64,000 nucleotides of DNA from Saururus chinensis (Eukaryota; Streptophyta; Magnoliopsida; Piperales; Saururaceae), in contig CP141142.1 of the NCBI GenBank assembly GCA_035235625.1, positions 45,673,644-45,737,643 of the forward strand, given 5' to 3'. The stretch's first letter is position 1. The number at the start of each line of letters is the position of its first letter. The notes below the pieces were generated by a model, which saw nothing but the letters and a program-made list of their open reading frames with translations, was not told where the DNA came from and searched no databases. Shown one piece after another: positions 44,514 through 56,499 of this stretch. A program made the translations under genes and the position numbers.

Positions 44514-45071
44514 TTTTTACTATGTCCTCCAAAGTTTTTTTACTTAATTCCCCCATATTTGCCCCCTTATTTTGTACATACTTTCCCCATTACATTAAAC
44601 CTCACACATTTTCTTTTCGGCAACAGCTTTGGCGACTTTGACTTCGGTGATAATTTCAGTGGCAAAATTCGGCTGCAGAGGCTGGATCTGGCATGTGGCG
44701 GCCAGTCTGGCGTGCAAGCCAGATCTAGCCTGTGCAGCCAGTCTGACCATGTAGGCCAGACTTGCCAGACTGGCTGCATAGACAAGGTCAAGCCTGCATG
44801 GCGAGATCCAGTTGCGCAAGCCAGACCACAGCCGGATCTGGCCATGCAGGCAAGGTCCGGCCTGCGTGTTGCTGACCGGCCAGTTCTAGTGCACAGTAGG
44901 CCAATTCTAGCCTACCACAGCCTACAGCCACCAAACTCCAACCAAAGAAGAAAGCGGAAGTGGGGTAATTTTATTTTATTTTTTAAATGTAGGGGATAAG
45001 TGAGAGATTTTAATAAATGAGGTTCGGGTAAAGAAGAAATAGGGGACACATAAAAAAACTGGGGTATGAAT
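44514..45071. mobile_element. Terminal-inverted-repeat element, unit B copy (left end truncated)
   Basis: It matches 34938-35447, but its left terminal bases are missing: it begins at TTTTTACTATGTCCTCC, joined directly to DC1 leader-intron sequence. That joint is the deletion that removed the promoter and exon 1 of copy B. Confidence 0.7.
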
Positions 45072-45828
45072 AGCCATGTTATTTTTTAATTTTTTTATTT
45101 TAAAAATGACCTTAGTTGCTATGAAAATGATTTCCTAGGAGATATATACTTTGGAGTCTGCACAAAGTAGTTGTTATTCACACGTAGGCTTATTTTGTAA
45201 TTTCTGAAAAATGGAAAAGCCTTCATTCCTATAGATATTGAAACTCATACACCCTATTTTTTTATACCATACGCCTCACCAGTTATAATAGGATAGGAAA
45301 AATAATTCCCAGTGGGACCGACTTTTCCTATCAAATCAAAAGTGGTATAAGGCCTATAGTATAGAAAAATATGGTGTAAGAATATCATTTTTCTTCCTAT
45401 AATGGTATAAGGCTGACCCCTTGTTGCCTTATCCTTTGACTCCCATTGTCTTGTACTTTTTGCATGTTGTTCATGCACTACTCTCCCCCTTCTCCATATA
45501 CTACCTTCTCCTTTATGAGTTGCCACTTATCTTTCTTCTCTTTTGTTCCTCTTGCTTCTTCCTAATTTAAATTGTAATTAATGAGGTCTAAATTGCAAGG
45601 GGTTGATGGGTTGAAAATTGAATTGACATAACATTTCTAAATTGCGGGTACCAAAAATTGTGATGGAAGTATAAAATGTGATAATCAATTTTGATGGTCT
45701 CACTGAAGTACAAGTTAAGGTCCACATGTCACCTCTCAAGTGAAACGGGTCGCTGAGACAAATTTAATAGTGTCAAAAATAGGTAAAAATGTACTTTCAA
45801 ATTTTTTTAAAAATAAAGTAGATATATA

Positions 45829-46031
45829 GAGGCCCGTTCAGCTGAGTCTGGGCTCACGCGCGGCTGCGTGAGCCTAGCTAGGCTCACCAGGCCGTCAGAT
45901 TTATATTCGACCGTCTACATTACTCAGAGGGCTTTGGCCTTTTGAGTAACATGGGCCGTTGGATATAAATTCGACGGCCCGATTAGCCTAGGCTCAGCAG
46001 CCGCGCGTGACCCAAGCTCACCTAAACTTTT
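45829..46031. repeat. GC-rich foldback element (unit B)
   Basis: The outer arms (GGGCTCACGCGCGGCTG and CAGCCGCGCGTGACCC) and inner arms (CCGTCAGATTTATATTCGAC and ATATAAATTCGACGG) are complementary, so nearly the whole 200 bp can fold. It occupies the position of the 38161-38345 foldback in unit A but has a different outer stem. Confidence 0.75.
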
Positions 46032-46063
46032 TCCATATGTGTGTGTGTGTGTGAGGGAAGAGT

Positions 46064-46270
46064 AATGCTCCCTTCTGACAACAAGCCCAATATAAGGAAT
46101 GCATGTGAGCCTTTGATATTTTTGATCAATGGTGCATATGCTAGCGAATGTTAACACCATTACCACTAGCGCTAATGTGCGCTAATATATGTGTCATTGA
46201 TCTCATTGATAAAAGGTTTCTATGTATTCCTTACTCTGGGCTTATTGTTATAATGGAATATTAAAAATTC
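46064..46270. mobile_element. Short foldback MITE, family 1 copy (unit B)
   Basis: Orthologue of 38385-38605: AGCCCAATATAAGGAATGC at the left, and CTTACTCTGGGCTTATTGTT at the right as the inverted end. Confidence 0.65.
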
Positions 46271-46336
46271 CTACATACATGAGCTACTTCTATTGAATAA
46301 GGGGCCTTATCTTTTCAAGGAGATGGTACATACTTA

Positions 46337-47063
46337 GGCGTCGTTTGGATGACGCTTTGTATCTTCTGGAAAGCTGTTTTTAGTTGAAATTGCTTTTGAA
46401 AAACAAAGCAAAAGCAGGTTATGTTTGAATATATATATTATAGAAAATTAGCTTTTCAAAAGAAGTTCAAAAAATCTTGTAATGGGTAGCCATTATATTA
46501 TATATCACCTCTGTTATAAAAAAAATATCTACTTTATCCTCAAATAATTGGAGGAAAAAAGGTCGAGTGGACGAGGGTGGTCATCAGCGAATGAGGGTGG
46601 TCATTAATATCATACGAGGGTGGTCATGGTGGGAAGAGAAGGGGAAGAATGTGTTACTGAAGAGGAGAAAAGGAAATGGAGTTACCACAGGAGAGAAGAA
46701 AAAAATTGTGCAAGGACGTCATGGTGGGAGGAGGAGGGGGAATGAGGTTTTATTCGATAGGAAAATGCGCGCATGAAAGAAGAAAAACTGCAAATTAGTA
46801 TTATAGCAAGAGAGAAGATAATGGTAAAAATGTCAACTCGTGATATTTTTACCTTTTTTTGATACGCTTTTATCCTAACCCTCCTCAAGAGGAGAGTTAG
46901 GTAGAAAGCGGTCAAAAAGCAAAAATGAGTTAAAAACAGGGATAAAAGCATTTTTGAAACAAAGTGATGCTTTTAGTCTAAATTGCCTAACTAAACAAGA
47001 GTTATATGCAAAATAATAAAAAATAGACAAAAAGCGGTTGTAAAGCGTTATCTAAATGACGCC
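46337..47063. mobile_element. PIF/Harbinger (Tourist-like) non-autonomous element, unit B copy
   Basis: The ends GGCGTCGTTTGGATGACGC and (complement) GGCGTCATTTAGATAACGC are inverted repeats. TTA is present on both sides (46334-46336, 47064-47066). The better-preserved partner of 38664-39321. No transposase frame. Confidence 0.88.
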
Positions 47064-47249
47064 TTAATCAGGCTAACTTTCTCCTCTCTTTTCCTACCAT
47101 AAAATTTTTTAAGTTTGAGGGATGAAAAGGCCCCCTTTTGTCTCCATCAATGTGGTTGAAATAAAAGCCTATACTAGATATTAATACCAGCCAAATAGAT
47201 GTCTCTCGTACTAGCTTTGCATAGTGCATGCATCTACTTTGATCCAAAG

Positions 47250-48208
47250 TAGGTTTGTCAATGGGTAGGGTATGGGTCGGGTAAGGTTTTACCCGTACCC
47301 ATACCCACTTTTAGAAATTTAACCCATACCCTACCCATTACCCATTACCCATTGATGCATTCATTACCCATATCCTACCCATTACCCCTTACCCATCCGG
47401 TAAATGGGTAGGTAATAGGTAAATGACCAACCAATCAATAAATTTAAAATAATAACAAATATATATGTTAAAAATTTATCCAATGTATGGAAAATTCAAT
47501 TCATCAACAACATTGCTATTGCCACCCTCACCAAGATTGACACTTACTAACATATAATTGTGAGCTATAATAAATGAAAAAAGCATATGACCATTAAGTT
47601 TTATTGATAAACCCAACATATTATTGCAAGCCAAAATAAACGCTATGGATTATGCACAAATGAATGGAAACATATAATATTAAAATGAACTAGTAGCTTT
47701 ACAGCAAAATAGACAAAATAAAAAAATAAATTAGATAAACAAAGGACTCTTAGATTATCAAAAGAACAAAACTTTTTTTCCAAATTTGACTACAAGCTAC
47801 ATTTTTTACATCTAAGAGTTGAAAGAAGAAGAAAAAAATGATGTTTTACATGTAAAATGAACCATAGGTTAAAAAAATGTTAGTGCTTATATAGCATGAT
47901 CGACCATAATGAAAGCTAAAATCACAATGCCCCACATTAATGATAGCATCAAAAAACAGAGGATGAACCAAACTTGTCTAGACGCGACTATAAAAAAACA
48001 CTTAATGGCAGCAAGGACTGGGATCTTCAGTCATTGGGAGAAATAGAGGGTAGAAGGGAAGTCAGTCAGCAATGCAGTGGAAGGGAGAGAGCAGGGAAGC
48101 AGACGGGTCAATCGCTGGGAGAGAGGAGGGAGGCAACTAGATAATGGATTGGAGGAAAACTAATGGAGAAGAAGCCTTGCCCCAGTGCACCATTGCCCTA
48201 GCTGTCAG
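47250..48208. mobile_element. hAT-type element, right end not recognised
   Basis: It begins TAGGTTTGTCAATGGG and has the same GGGTA/TACCC-rich subterminal region and similar internal phrases (TTAAAAATTTATCCAATG) as the hAT element at 20950. No matching right end with an 8-bp duplication was found before the LTR that starts at 48209, so it is probably truncated. Confidence 0.7.
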
Positions 48209-49062
48209 TGTAATGCCCACAATTTTTCATACTTTTTCCTCAAAATTCATGAAATTTTTTTGCAATATAGCTGCTATAAATCGAGAAATGCGAAACCTGT
48301 GAAAATAGTTTTATAATTTAAAATATAACACATCGGTTTTTCCATACAAACTTTTACTCATTCGATCAAACATCGTACGGCCAAACCAAACATTCACAGG
48401 CGCTGCTCGAAAAACAATCGTATGAATAAATTGCTATGATTATAGACTTTAAATACAAATATCTCCCAGACATCCCTAAGTGCAAGTCCCATAACAGTCC
48501 ACAGACTAATCCAAATGAAAGTCCAAAATGATAAACATCTAACTTCTCATCTCACCCAATACCTGAGTCAACGGGAATCAATCCACCACTGAAATGAGCA
48601 TCCTCTCCAAGAGCTCTCCGTCACAACCTGCAAAAGCCTCCCGTATGATAGGGCTAAAAAGTAGGGTAATGAGTATTTTCATACTCAGTAGGAAAATACC
48701 CAATAGGGGAATCCAAAACAGTGAACTCACTAAGTTCATAAATACATGCATTTATGCAACTCAAACATGAAGCAGTCAACATAATATTCACGCACATACG
48801 CATACAGTGATACCAAATGCACCATCGTGCCAAAATCATACCATCAAATTAAACTTGCACAAACACCCTTATCTAGGGTCTTACAAACTTACTCGTACCA
48901 TCGTATGCATACTCATACAACTTACACATACTTGTACGACCTTACTCATACAATCAAATGCTTACTCATATAGCTTACACATACTTGTACGACCTTACTC
49001 ACACAGTCATACTTGTACAACCTTACTCGTATAGTCTTACTCAAAATCATACACTTACTATC

Positions 49063-49232
49063 TTACTCAGAGACATACTCTTACAATCGTACTCATACTC
49101 ATATTCTTACAGTCGTACTCATACTCACATTCTTACAGTCGTGCTCATACTCACATTCTTACAGTCGTGCTCATACTCACATTCTTACAGTCGTGCTCAT
49201 ACTCATACTCTTACAGTCTTACTCATACTCAT
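49063..49232. repeat. 26-bp minisatellite in the long LTR
   Basis: Units of GTGCTCATACTCACATTCTT followed by ACAGTC, period 26, with degenerate units on both sides. Confidence 0.9.
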
Positions 49233-49474
49233 AATCGTACACATACTATCGACCACTGAAACTCATTACAACTAATAAGTTCCAACGTCGAAATGGAAAA
49301 GAATGCCACTGGGGCATCACCTTAACCTCCGGGGAGTGACTAGACACCATGGACTTTTTTGAAGGTAAGACACACCAATGCTCATGGGGCACTGGATTAA
49401 ACAGGTAAGAGTAGATCCATGATACTACTTACCTGAGCGCGCAAACATAAACACCTATACATAAGGGGTCATAC

Positions 49475-49577
49475 AATTGCCCACTATAATGGGTCTTATA
49501 GTGCCATAGAAGTGCCTACCATAATGGGTCTTATAGTGCCATAGAATTGCCCACCATTATGGGTATTATAGTGCCAG
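49475..49577. repeat. 35-bp tandem repeat in the long LTR
   Basis: Three units containing ATAATGGGTCTTATAGTGCC and a variable spacer. Confidence 0.85.
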
Positions 49578-49649
49578 TGCCACTCTTGGGCAGAAACATA
49601 CAGTGCCACTCTTGAGCGGAATCATAAAATGCCACTCTTGGGCAGAAAT

Positions 49650-49905
49650 CATACAACGCTCCCAATAGAGCATCAAACGTTTGGGCTTAATACAGCACAC
49701 AGACAAATCGAAAACATACGTCGCTCTCAACAGAGCATGAGACGTCTGGGCTTCATACAACACACAGACAAAGTCGAAAACGTACATTGCTTTCAACAGA
49801 GCATCAAATGTCTGGGCTTATACAACATGCAGACCAAATCGGAAACATATATCACTCTCAACAGAGAATCAGACGTCCGGTGCTCTATACAGCACACAGA
49901 CAACA
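49650..49905. repeat. About 66-bp tandem repeat in the long LTR
   Basis: Four diverged units with CAACAGAGCATCA, GACGTCTGGGCTT and ACAGCACACAGAC in the same order. Confidence 0.85.
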
Positions 49906-50589
49906 TCCCGCAGGATAAACACCATGGCAAGACATGAGAAATACTCAGCCGACTCATTATCGGCTAGCTCAAACATGGAACTTAATCCATCGAACCCTCA
50001 GGTCTCAAACTCACAACGCTATCATTAGTTTGCTTATAATTCAAGTTTGAATTAAGTACATTATGCAATATAATTATGCCACACAAACTCACAGTGCTCG
50101 ACTGATCAAACCAAAGCTGAGCCCGATCGAAACCCTAGTTCATAAAGGCAGCAGACTTCACTTACCCATCCAAGTCACAACATAGCTCACTGTACACAAA
50201 TCCTTACGTAATTATACAGCCTCTGCCATCCATCTTATGGTCAAAACATCTTACTTGCATCGTCAAACTGAGCTCCTCAGAATCAAACCCAGTTATACCC
50301 TCTTACTAACACCTCACTTATTATGCTTACTTTTCACTTCATAATATGTACGTTATGCTTGTATAATTATAAACACTCTTATTGTCTGACAATCCTCGCC
50401 CGTCATACCGATATCCTTTGTCATCCGTCATACGCTTACACATCCATATCCAAATTCATACCAAACACTGACACTTCTTACCACCCATGGCTCATACCTC
50501 TGCCCACATCTACATATACATAGCATAGGCAAATAGTCATCATACATACATATGTCTATCACACATACGTATAACATATACATACTGTC

Positions 50590-50950
50590 ATACATATGTA
50601 GCTTACAAACATGCTCACTAGCCGTCACTAGCGCATACATACATATTTACACATACTTCAAACATGCACGTTAGCCATCACTAGCACATGCATAACCCAT
50701 ATATACTTCAAACATACACGCTAGCCATCACTAGCATATACATACGCATTCATACATACTTCAAACATGCACGCTAGCCATCACTAGCACATGCATAATC
50801 TATACATACTTCAAACATGCACGCTAGCCATCACTAGCACATGCATAATCTATACATACTTCAAACATGCACGCTAGCCATCACTAGCACATGCATAATC
50901 TATACATACTTCAAACATACACTCTAGCCATCACTAGCACATACATACAC
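50590..50950. repeat. 50-bp tandem repeat in the long LTR
   Basis: About six units of ACTTCAAACATGCACGCTAG then CCATCACTAGCACATGCATA; the period is exactly 50 in the central copies (50761-50910). Confidence 0.92.
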
Positions 50951-52811
50951 CCAACATACTTACAGCCAACATGCACGTCATATGCATTTCAACATGGCAT
51001 AATCCATCCTCTTACATCATACAAACAGATCATAAGCTAACATCCATAGCATTCAATCATATAGTCCTAGCATGCTGATACTCATTCAAAGAATGCTATC
51101 ATGAAATTACGAGTTCAAAGCTCCCCTACCTCGTAATCATGACGTTTGATGGCGAGAACATGACTGCGGCGGCGGCGGAGTTGGTTGTCAAAATCGTTGC
51201 CTGGCTGAGAGAGCTGCTGTCCTGAGGATTTTAGGAAGCACAAAAAACAATCACGGCCAAACAGGGTGTCAGAAGTCAATGCGGTAAAATCTGCGATCCA
51301 TGGCGGCACACTAGGGCAGCCGGGAGAAATGTCGTGCCAACATAAGTGGCGGTGTGACGATAAGTTGATGGTGTACTTACTGAAGATCGGCTGGTGGCTA
51401 AGACATACTCGGCCGGCCGCAAGAAGTCAAAATCAGCCATAGACAGCACCCAACGATGACGATTTCGCGTCAACAAGGGCCCACATACAAGTGGAGAGCG
51501 TGGGGCAACGTTCAAGGATAGAGGAGAGGTTGTGGATGCTCTAGTGGTCAACTCAAATGCTGACGGAGCCATCCGACAGTCAGGCTGCACAAGTATGGTG
51601 CCTAAACCCAAAAAGCAAACGCGTGGCCACATGCATACGCGGCCAAAAGGGACCACTCTAGGGGGAGATGGGTCAGACGGTAGTGGCCCAAGGCCCACAA
51701 AAGGGCAATTGAGCTAGGGCCAGGAGGTGGTGGCCGATTGAAATAGTGACATCGCCGATCGTCACCCACAACCAACACCCATGGTGCGGGCGACTGTGCA
51801 TCGCGCACGGTATAGGGCAATGGCAAGCTCCCCATTCCAGGCGGAGTGTATAATCAGGCCAATCGGGGCTGGCCCTCACTATCGCCGAGCCGGGGCAGAG
51901 TCCATGATGGCCAAATGGCCCACGGCTCGCCAATGCCAACAACCCGAGACACACCCAAAGCATCTAATCGGGCGAAGCAAGGCAATAGGGGCAAGGCGGG
52001 GTCGGAAACGGCAAACCCCTACCGACACTGGGTCGAGGTAGGTTGGACAGAGTCCTACCAGTGGCCGTACGATGACCGGAAACACACCGGCATCCAAAAA
52101 AATCCCACGGACAGTGAGATTGAAATAGAAACAAAACCCGACCAAAGTGCCGGTAGCTCACCACGGAGTGAAGAAAGCATGGCGGCGGCTCTAGCCAGCG
52201 CCAATGGGTTCCTAGCGGCCAACCAAACATAAGTCTAGTTGAGGGCGGCAGCAAACGATGTCAAAATTGCACCCCCATGGCTCAAAAAAGGACTTTGAAC
52301 GAAGAAAAACCCGAAAAAAAGTTTGGTACCTTGTGGAGGAGCGAAGAGGCCATGACGGCGGTCATAGCCGGTACCTACAGACTCATGGCGGTGAGGCAAA
52401 GAGGATCCTGATAAGAATCGACAAAATCCAACGACGGAGGAGGGAGAACGGAGCGACCAGAATTAAGCTCGGGTTCTCACAAAATGTTACTGGACCTGAA
52501 AAAACTTCTGGAAGTCGCTTCTGTGGAATCCGATCTTCGGATTGATATTTATATACTCTTTTTAATTTTTACATCTATGTCCCTAATATGCGTTCACTTA
52601 CTGTTCACGCGTTGCACCTCCATAATTCGCGCCGTAAGCGCGTAGCGAAGCCTATAGCCCACGACTAAGCCCCACACCCGACTCTACGAGTATAAATATG
52701 GGGTATGTATACAAATATGAATACGTTGAAGCGTCACATTTTCCTGCCGAAAATGACCAGAAAAATAGCAAAAAAATCCCAAAAAATCATAGAAAAATCA
52801 GGGACCTTACA

Positions 52812-53025
52812 TTCTTCCCTCCTTGAAAAAATTTTGTCCCCAAAATTTCACGATCAACTTACAATGTACAACTGAAATAGACAATACCTCGGGGTACTCT
52901 CTCATATCCGCCTGAACATCCCAAATCGCCATCTTAGGAATATGATATTTGCCACAATATCTTTGCCACAGGATTGACCTTTGTCATCCTCAACTTACCT
53001 TGTCCATCAAAGGATCTAACTGAAG
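52812..53025 (-). pseudogene. 3' end of a gypsy pol (chromodomain tail) and polypurine tract, minus strand
   Basis: The minus strand ends AAGGAGGGAAGAA against the LTR, preceded by AATTTTGGGGACAAAATT, nearly as in the first element. Minus-strand 52932-52870 reads MAIWDVQADMREYPEVL, which corresponds to the conserved W-(E/D)-V-...-YPE(L/V) end of chromodomain-bearing integrases. Beyond about 53025 the sequence changes abruptly to an unrelated LTR-like block, so the rest of the element is gone. Confidence 0.75.
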
Positions 53026-56000
53026 TGATGTGCAACTCAAACTTCGTAAAATAAATGAGTTTATGAAGGTTTTAATCAAAACCAACTTCACAATTATTAG
53101 TTTTAAGTGATTTTGGGTCAAACCTAAATTTTTGGGATTTTTTTAATCTTTCATGAATTTTCCAAAAATTAGGGTTTGGCAGGACCCCCCATGGGCCCCA
53201 CCGATGAAATTGGGCTTTTTTGACCAAAATGCCCTAGACGTCATTCGAAAACACTATAAAAAATTTTACAATTTTTCTAGATCTAATTTTGGGTTAAATT
53301 GCCAAATTTCCTAATTTTAGTTAAAAACTCTATTTTTACCCCACATTTCTATTAGATATAGCCCAACCCCTCATATAAAAGAAAAGGGTTATGCCATTTC
53401 CCATTTGACAATAAGCTTAGTTAGGAGATTTGGAGCCTAATCTATAATTAGGCCCGGATAGGAAACGATTAGAGGTGAGTTTAGCTTAATCTTCGCTTAA
53501 TCTCTAGGTTTCTCTTAAAAAATTCTTAATCTTGACTTCCCCCATCATTTCAATCTGTTTTGAAAGCATAAAACTATTGTTTTACCTCTATTCTCCAACC
53601 TTGATCTTCAAAATCTCGTTTTTAGACTTCTAAAACCCTAAATCTAATGTTTACTTTTGATTTTTCAAAGCTAAATCGAGATTAGTTGTATGTTAACTTA
53701 AAATCGTGTTTTTGGAAGGTGCTGGAGGAGATTGAAGGTTTAATCTGAACCAAATCAACAAGGAAAGGTAATGGGTTCTTCAATCTCAACTTTGGGTAGT
53801 AAAAATTTTGATTTTTATGATGTTATTCAAAGTGGATTTGCTTGATTTAGGCTCTAATGGTGGGTTTAGTAAATGCTAATATTTTACTTCTATTTCTTAG
53901 GGTTTTGTCTTAGAATGGTTTGGATTAGTATTCTGGAAGGTTTGATGAGTTTTTGATAGTGTTTGATACCATGGGTAAAGATTTTAAGGTATTTTTATGG
54001 TGTCTTGGGTTTGATTTTCGAAATGAAGAAGGTCAAAACTGGTTTGTTGGCGATCGAATGACATACCAGGCTGATCGATCAGCAACACTACATTTTCATC
54101 AGATTTTCAGTTAGTCGATCGAACGGCTACGTAACAATTTTGCTACTTTTCAAATTTATGCTCATTTCAATGTTTTACTCAATCTAATGATTTTAATGGT
54201 TATGAGATGTGTGTTATGATAAAATTAGGCTACTGGAGGTGTAGAATTGATGATGGAAGTTTATAGAATGTGTTTAAGTGTGGTCATGTGGCATTATATT
54301 ATGTTGATAATTATGCATGTTGATATTGAAGTACCTTGAACTTTTGAATGTTGGAATGCTTATGATTAGAATATTTCCAGCAGGGATATTATATGAAAAA
54401 TGGTGAGATGTGTTCTCTTATAATGAGGATGGTTTATGGGTGATGGATGTGATCATGTTGTGGCTTAATGTGTAGAAAAATCATGATTGTGAGAGTGAAT
54501 GTTCGATTTCACATGGATGGATTTAAGCTTTATGGTGGATTTTGCTTTGATTTCAGTTGGGAATCATTGTTTTGAATGTTTTTAAGCATGAGTATATGGT
54601 ATTATGAGTTTATGTCAAGCATTGGTTATGTGCTTAGATTATACATGAATACACACACGGATAGGGAATCTACTTTGAAATTGTAATTAATTATGCTTTG
54701 ATTATGATGCATGTGGAGACTGATTAGGAGCATGTTCCATGCATTGGAACCCATATAGACTTTTGCTCACGTATGTATCATGATATCACGCATCATGTAT
54801 CAGACTTCATGAATGAGTTTTACCGATATTTAACCGGAGTTAATCGATTGAATGCAATGGTTGAGATTGTGTGCCGGATTAATCACTCGGTGAATTAATC
54901 GGAATTTGGTTGGTCCGAAAGGACATGTTTTTTATTTAAGTTCCTGTGTGGAACATGTATACTCCCTAGGTTGAGTCGAGTCAAATTGAACTATGTGAAG
55001 ACAAGTTGTATACTTATCTTGCGGTTAAGATTTATTGAGATAGTCACATATGGACACTGAGCACCCAGAGTGGTATACCTACGTGCACCAGCTACCACAT
55101 GCTCTAGGTTCCCTATGTGGGAATTTGGACTCTCCCCACCGCAGAGATGTCCTTGGCGAACACCTTACTATAGGTTCCTTATGTTAGAATTTGGATGGTC
55201 TTCTCCAGAATCGTCTTTGGCGAGCAAACCTGCTCTAGGTTCCCTATGTGGGAATTTGGACTTCCCGTGTAGATTGTCCTTGGCAAGCAGAGGGGCTGAC
55301 TACCCCTACATCTTAGTTTTCTAATGAAATTCGGACTATGTTCAGAGCGGGCAATGCGCTAGGTTTCCAGTTAAGAAATCAGACTACGTTCAGCCTTTGT
55401 GGCAATACTTGTGCTTACTCCTTGATGGAGGCATTCACCATTTGTATTGATGCATGTTTATTATGAATGCTATGCATGATTGTGTATCATGTGTTTGACA
55501 CGTTTATCGTGCAGGGTGAATGAGGTTGATGTGATATGAATGCATAATCAGAAATGGTATGATTGAGACACTATTATGCAGATTTATGTAATATGAATGC
55601 ATAATCAGAAATGATACTATTATACAGATTTATGTGATATGAATACATGATCAGAAAGTTTGTGATTGAGATATTATTGTGCATGTTTATGTGATATGGT
55701 TGCATGATCACAAAAGGGTGTGAAAGACACTTCTTATGGGATTTATGGGATTATCATGCTTTATTTGAGTAGATATGAACAAATACCTATGTGGGATGCA
55801 TGTTAGGTTATAACTTGAATATTTATGACTTGACTTGATAGGTATGTCTTATGCAAGCTAGTTCTTATGCTTCCGGTTAAATAGGTGTTTTAACTAATAA
55901 ATGATAAGAAAGTGGTATATCATGTTAATTTTGGATCTAAATTACTACATTGTCATGCCGTCATATTTTCTGATTATTATAGTTGTATTCAAACCATTAT

Positions 56001-56499
56001 TGCGTTTTTATATTCACCCCACTTTCCTTGTTTTGTTTTGGGGCTGTATAGTGTGACATGCAATCGGATAGGATCCTCTTTATGAGGAGAGGTCAGGGAG
56101 AGCTTGGGAGTAGGAGTGGAGGCCACTAGATTTTGCACCTATCTCTCATTATTTTGTTTTGATGTTAGAACTCTTATGGAGTGGTTTTTGTTTTCAGACT
56201 TGTGATACATTATTTCTTTAGTTTTGTTTGAGACCTTGTTTTAAGCTAAATATGTTGGCTATGGTTTATTAATATGTGGGTTTGAGATTTGTAGTTTAAT
56301 TTAGAGTTTAAGTAACTCTTTTGGTTCTACCTATTTACTCTTTCTCAAAGTAGTGCGTAACTTCGTTAATTAGACCATATGTGGTAAGAGCATAAGTCTT
56401 TCGCTAATTCTTTAACAGTTTTCAATACCGACACCCCTGTGCACTGGACTAGCCCTTGGACCAGGTTCGGCTTTGGTCGGACAGTGTCGGGGCGTGACA
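53026..56499 (+). repeat. LTR-like block ending GGGCGTGACA, about 3.5 kb
   Basis: It ends with ACAGTGTCGGGGCGTGACA, typical of a gypsy LTR 3' end, and then returns directly to host unit sequence at 56500. The left end is probably TGATGTGCAAC at 53026. No primer binding site follows and flanking 5-mers do not match (TGAAG versus GTATC). It is therefore a solo or truncated LTR that has been rearranged together with the neighbouring element. No coding domain seen. Confidence 0.6.
55080..55300. repeat. About 68-bp tandem repeat
   Basis: Three units of CTAGGTTCCCTATGTGGGAA then TTTGGAC and TCCTTGGCGAGCA, diverged. A second array (about 55530-55710) repeats TTTATGTGATATGAATGCAT and ATGATCAGAAA. 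Confidence 0.8.

Larger units (their letters stand above)
48209..52811 (-). repeat. Very long gypsy LTR (4603 bp), minus orientation
   Basis: On the minus strand it starts TGTAAGGTCCC directly after a polypurine tract (52812-52830) and ends GGGCATTACA. That makes it the 3' LTR of a minus-strand element whose internal part lies to the right. It contains four different tandem-repeat arrays (listed separately), a GC-rich block at 51150-52540, and the GAGTATTTTCATACTC hairpin motif (near 48669) shared with other LTRs. Frames inside the GC-rich block show no recognisable domain. The 5' LTR is missing. Confidence 0.8.

Noticed and set aside
44379..44999. 206-codon frame spanning the DC1 leader and a transposon
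   Set aside because: It crosses a deletion joint between the DC1 upstream region and a terminal-inverted-repeat element; composition and context do not support a gene.
50640..50950. Regular 50-bp repeats considered as a CRISPR array
   Set aside because: Plant nuclear context; the units are contiguous, with no unique spacers between conserved repeats, so it is a minisatellite inside an LTR.
51276..52545. Several 80-140-codon frames on both strands in the long LTR
   Set aside because: They overlap one another in a GC-rich LTR block and show no recognisable domain. The only firm coding trace nearby is the integrase tail at 52870-52932.
53026..56499. Complete plus-strand LTR retrotransposon
   Set aside because: No primer site, no internal domains and no matching target duplication, so only an LTR-like block can be claimed.
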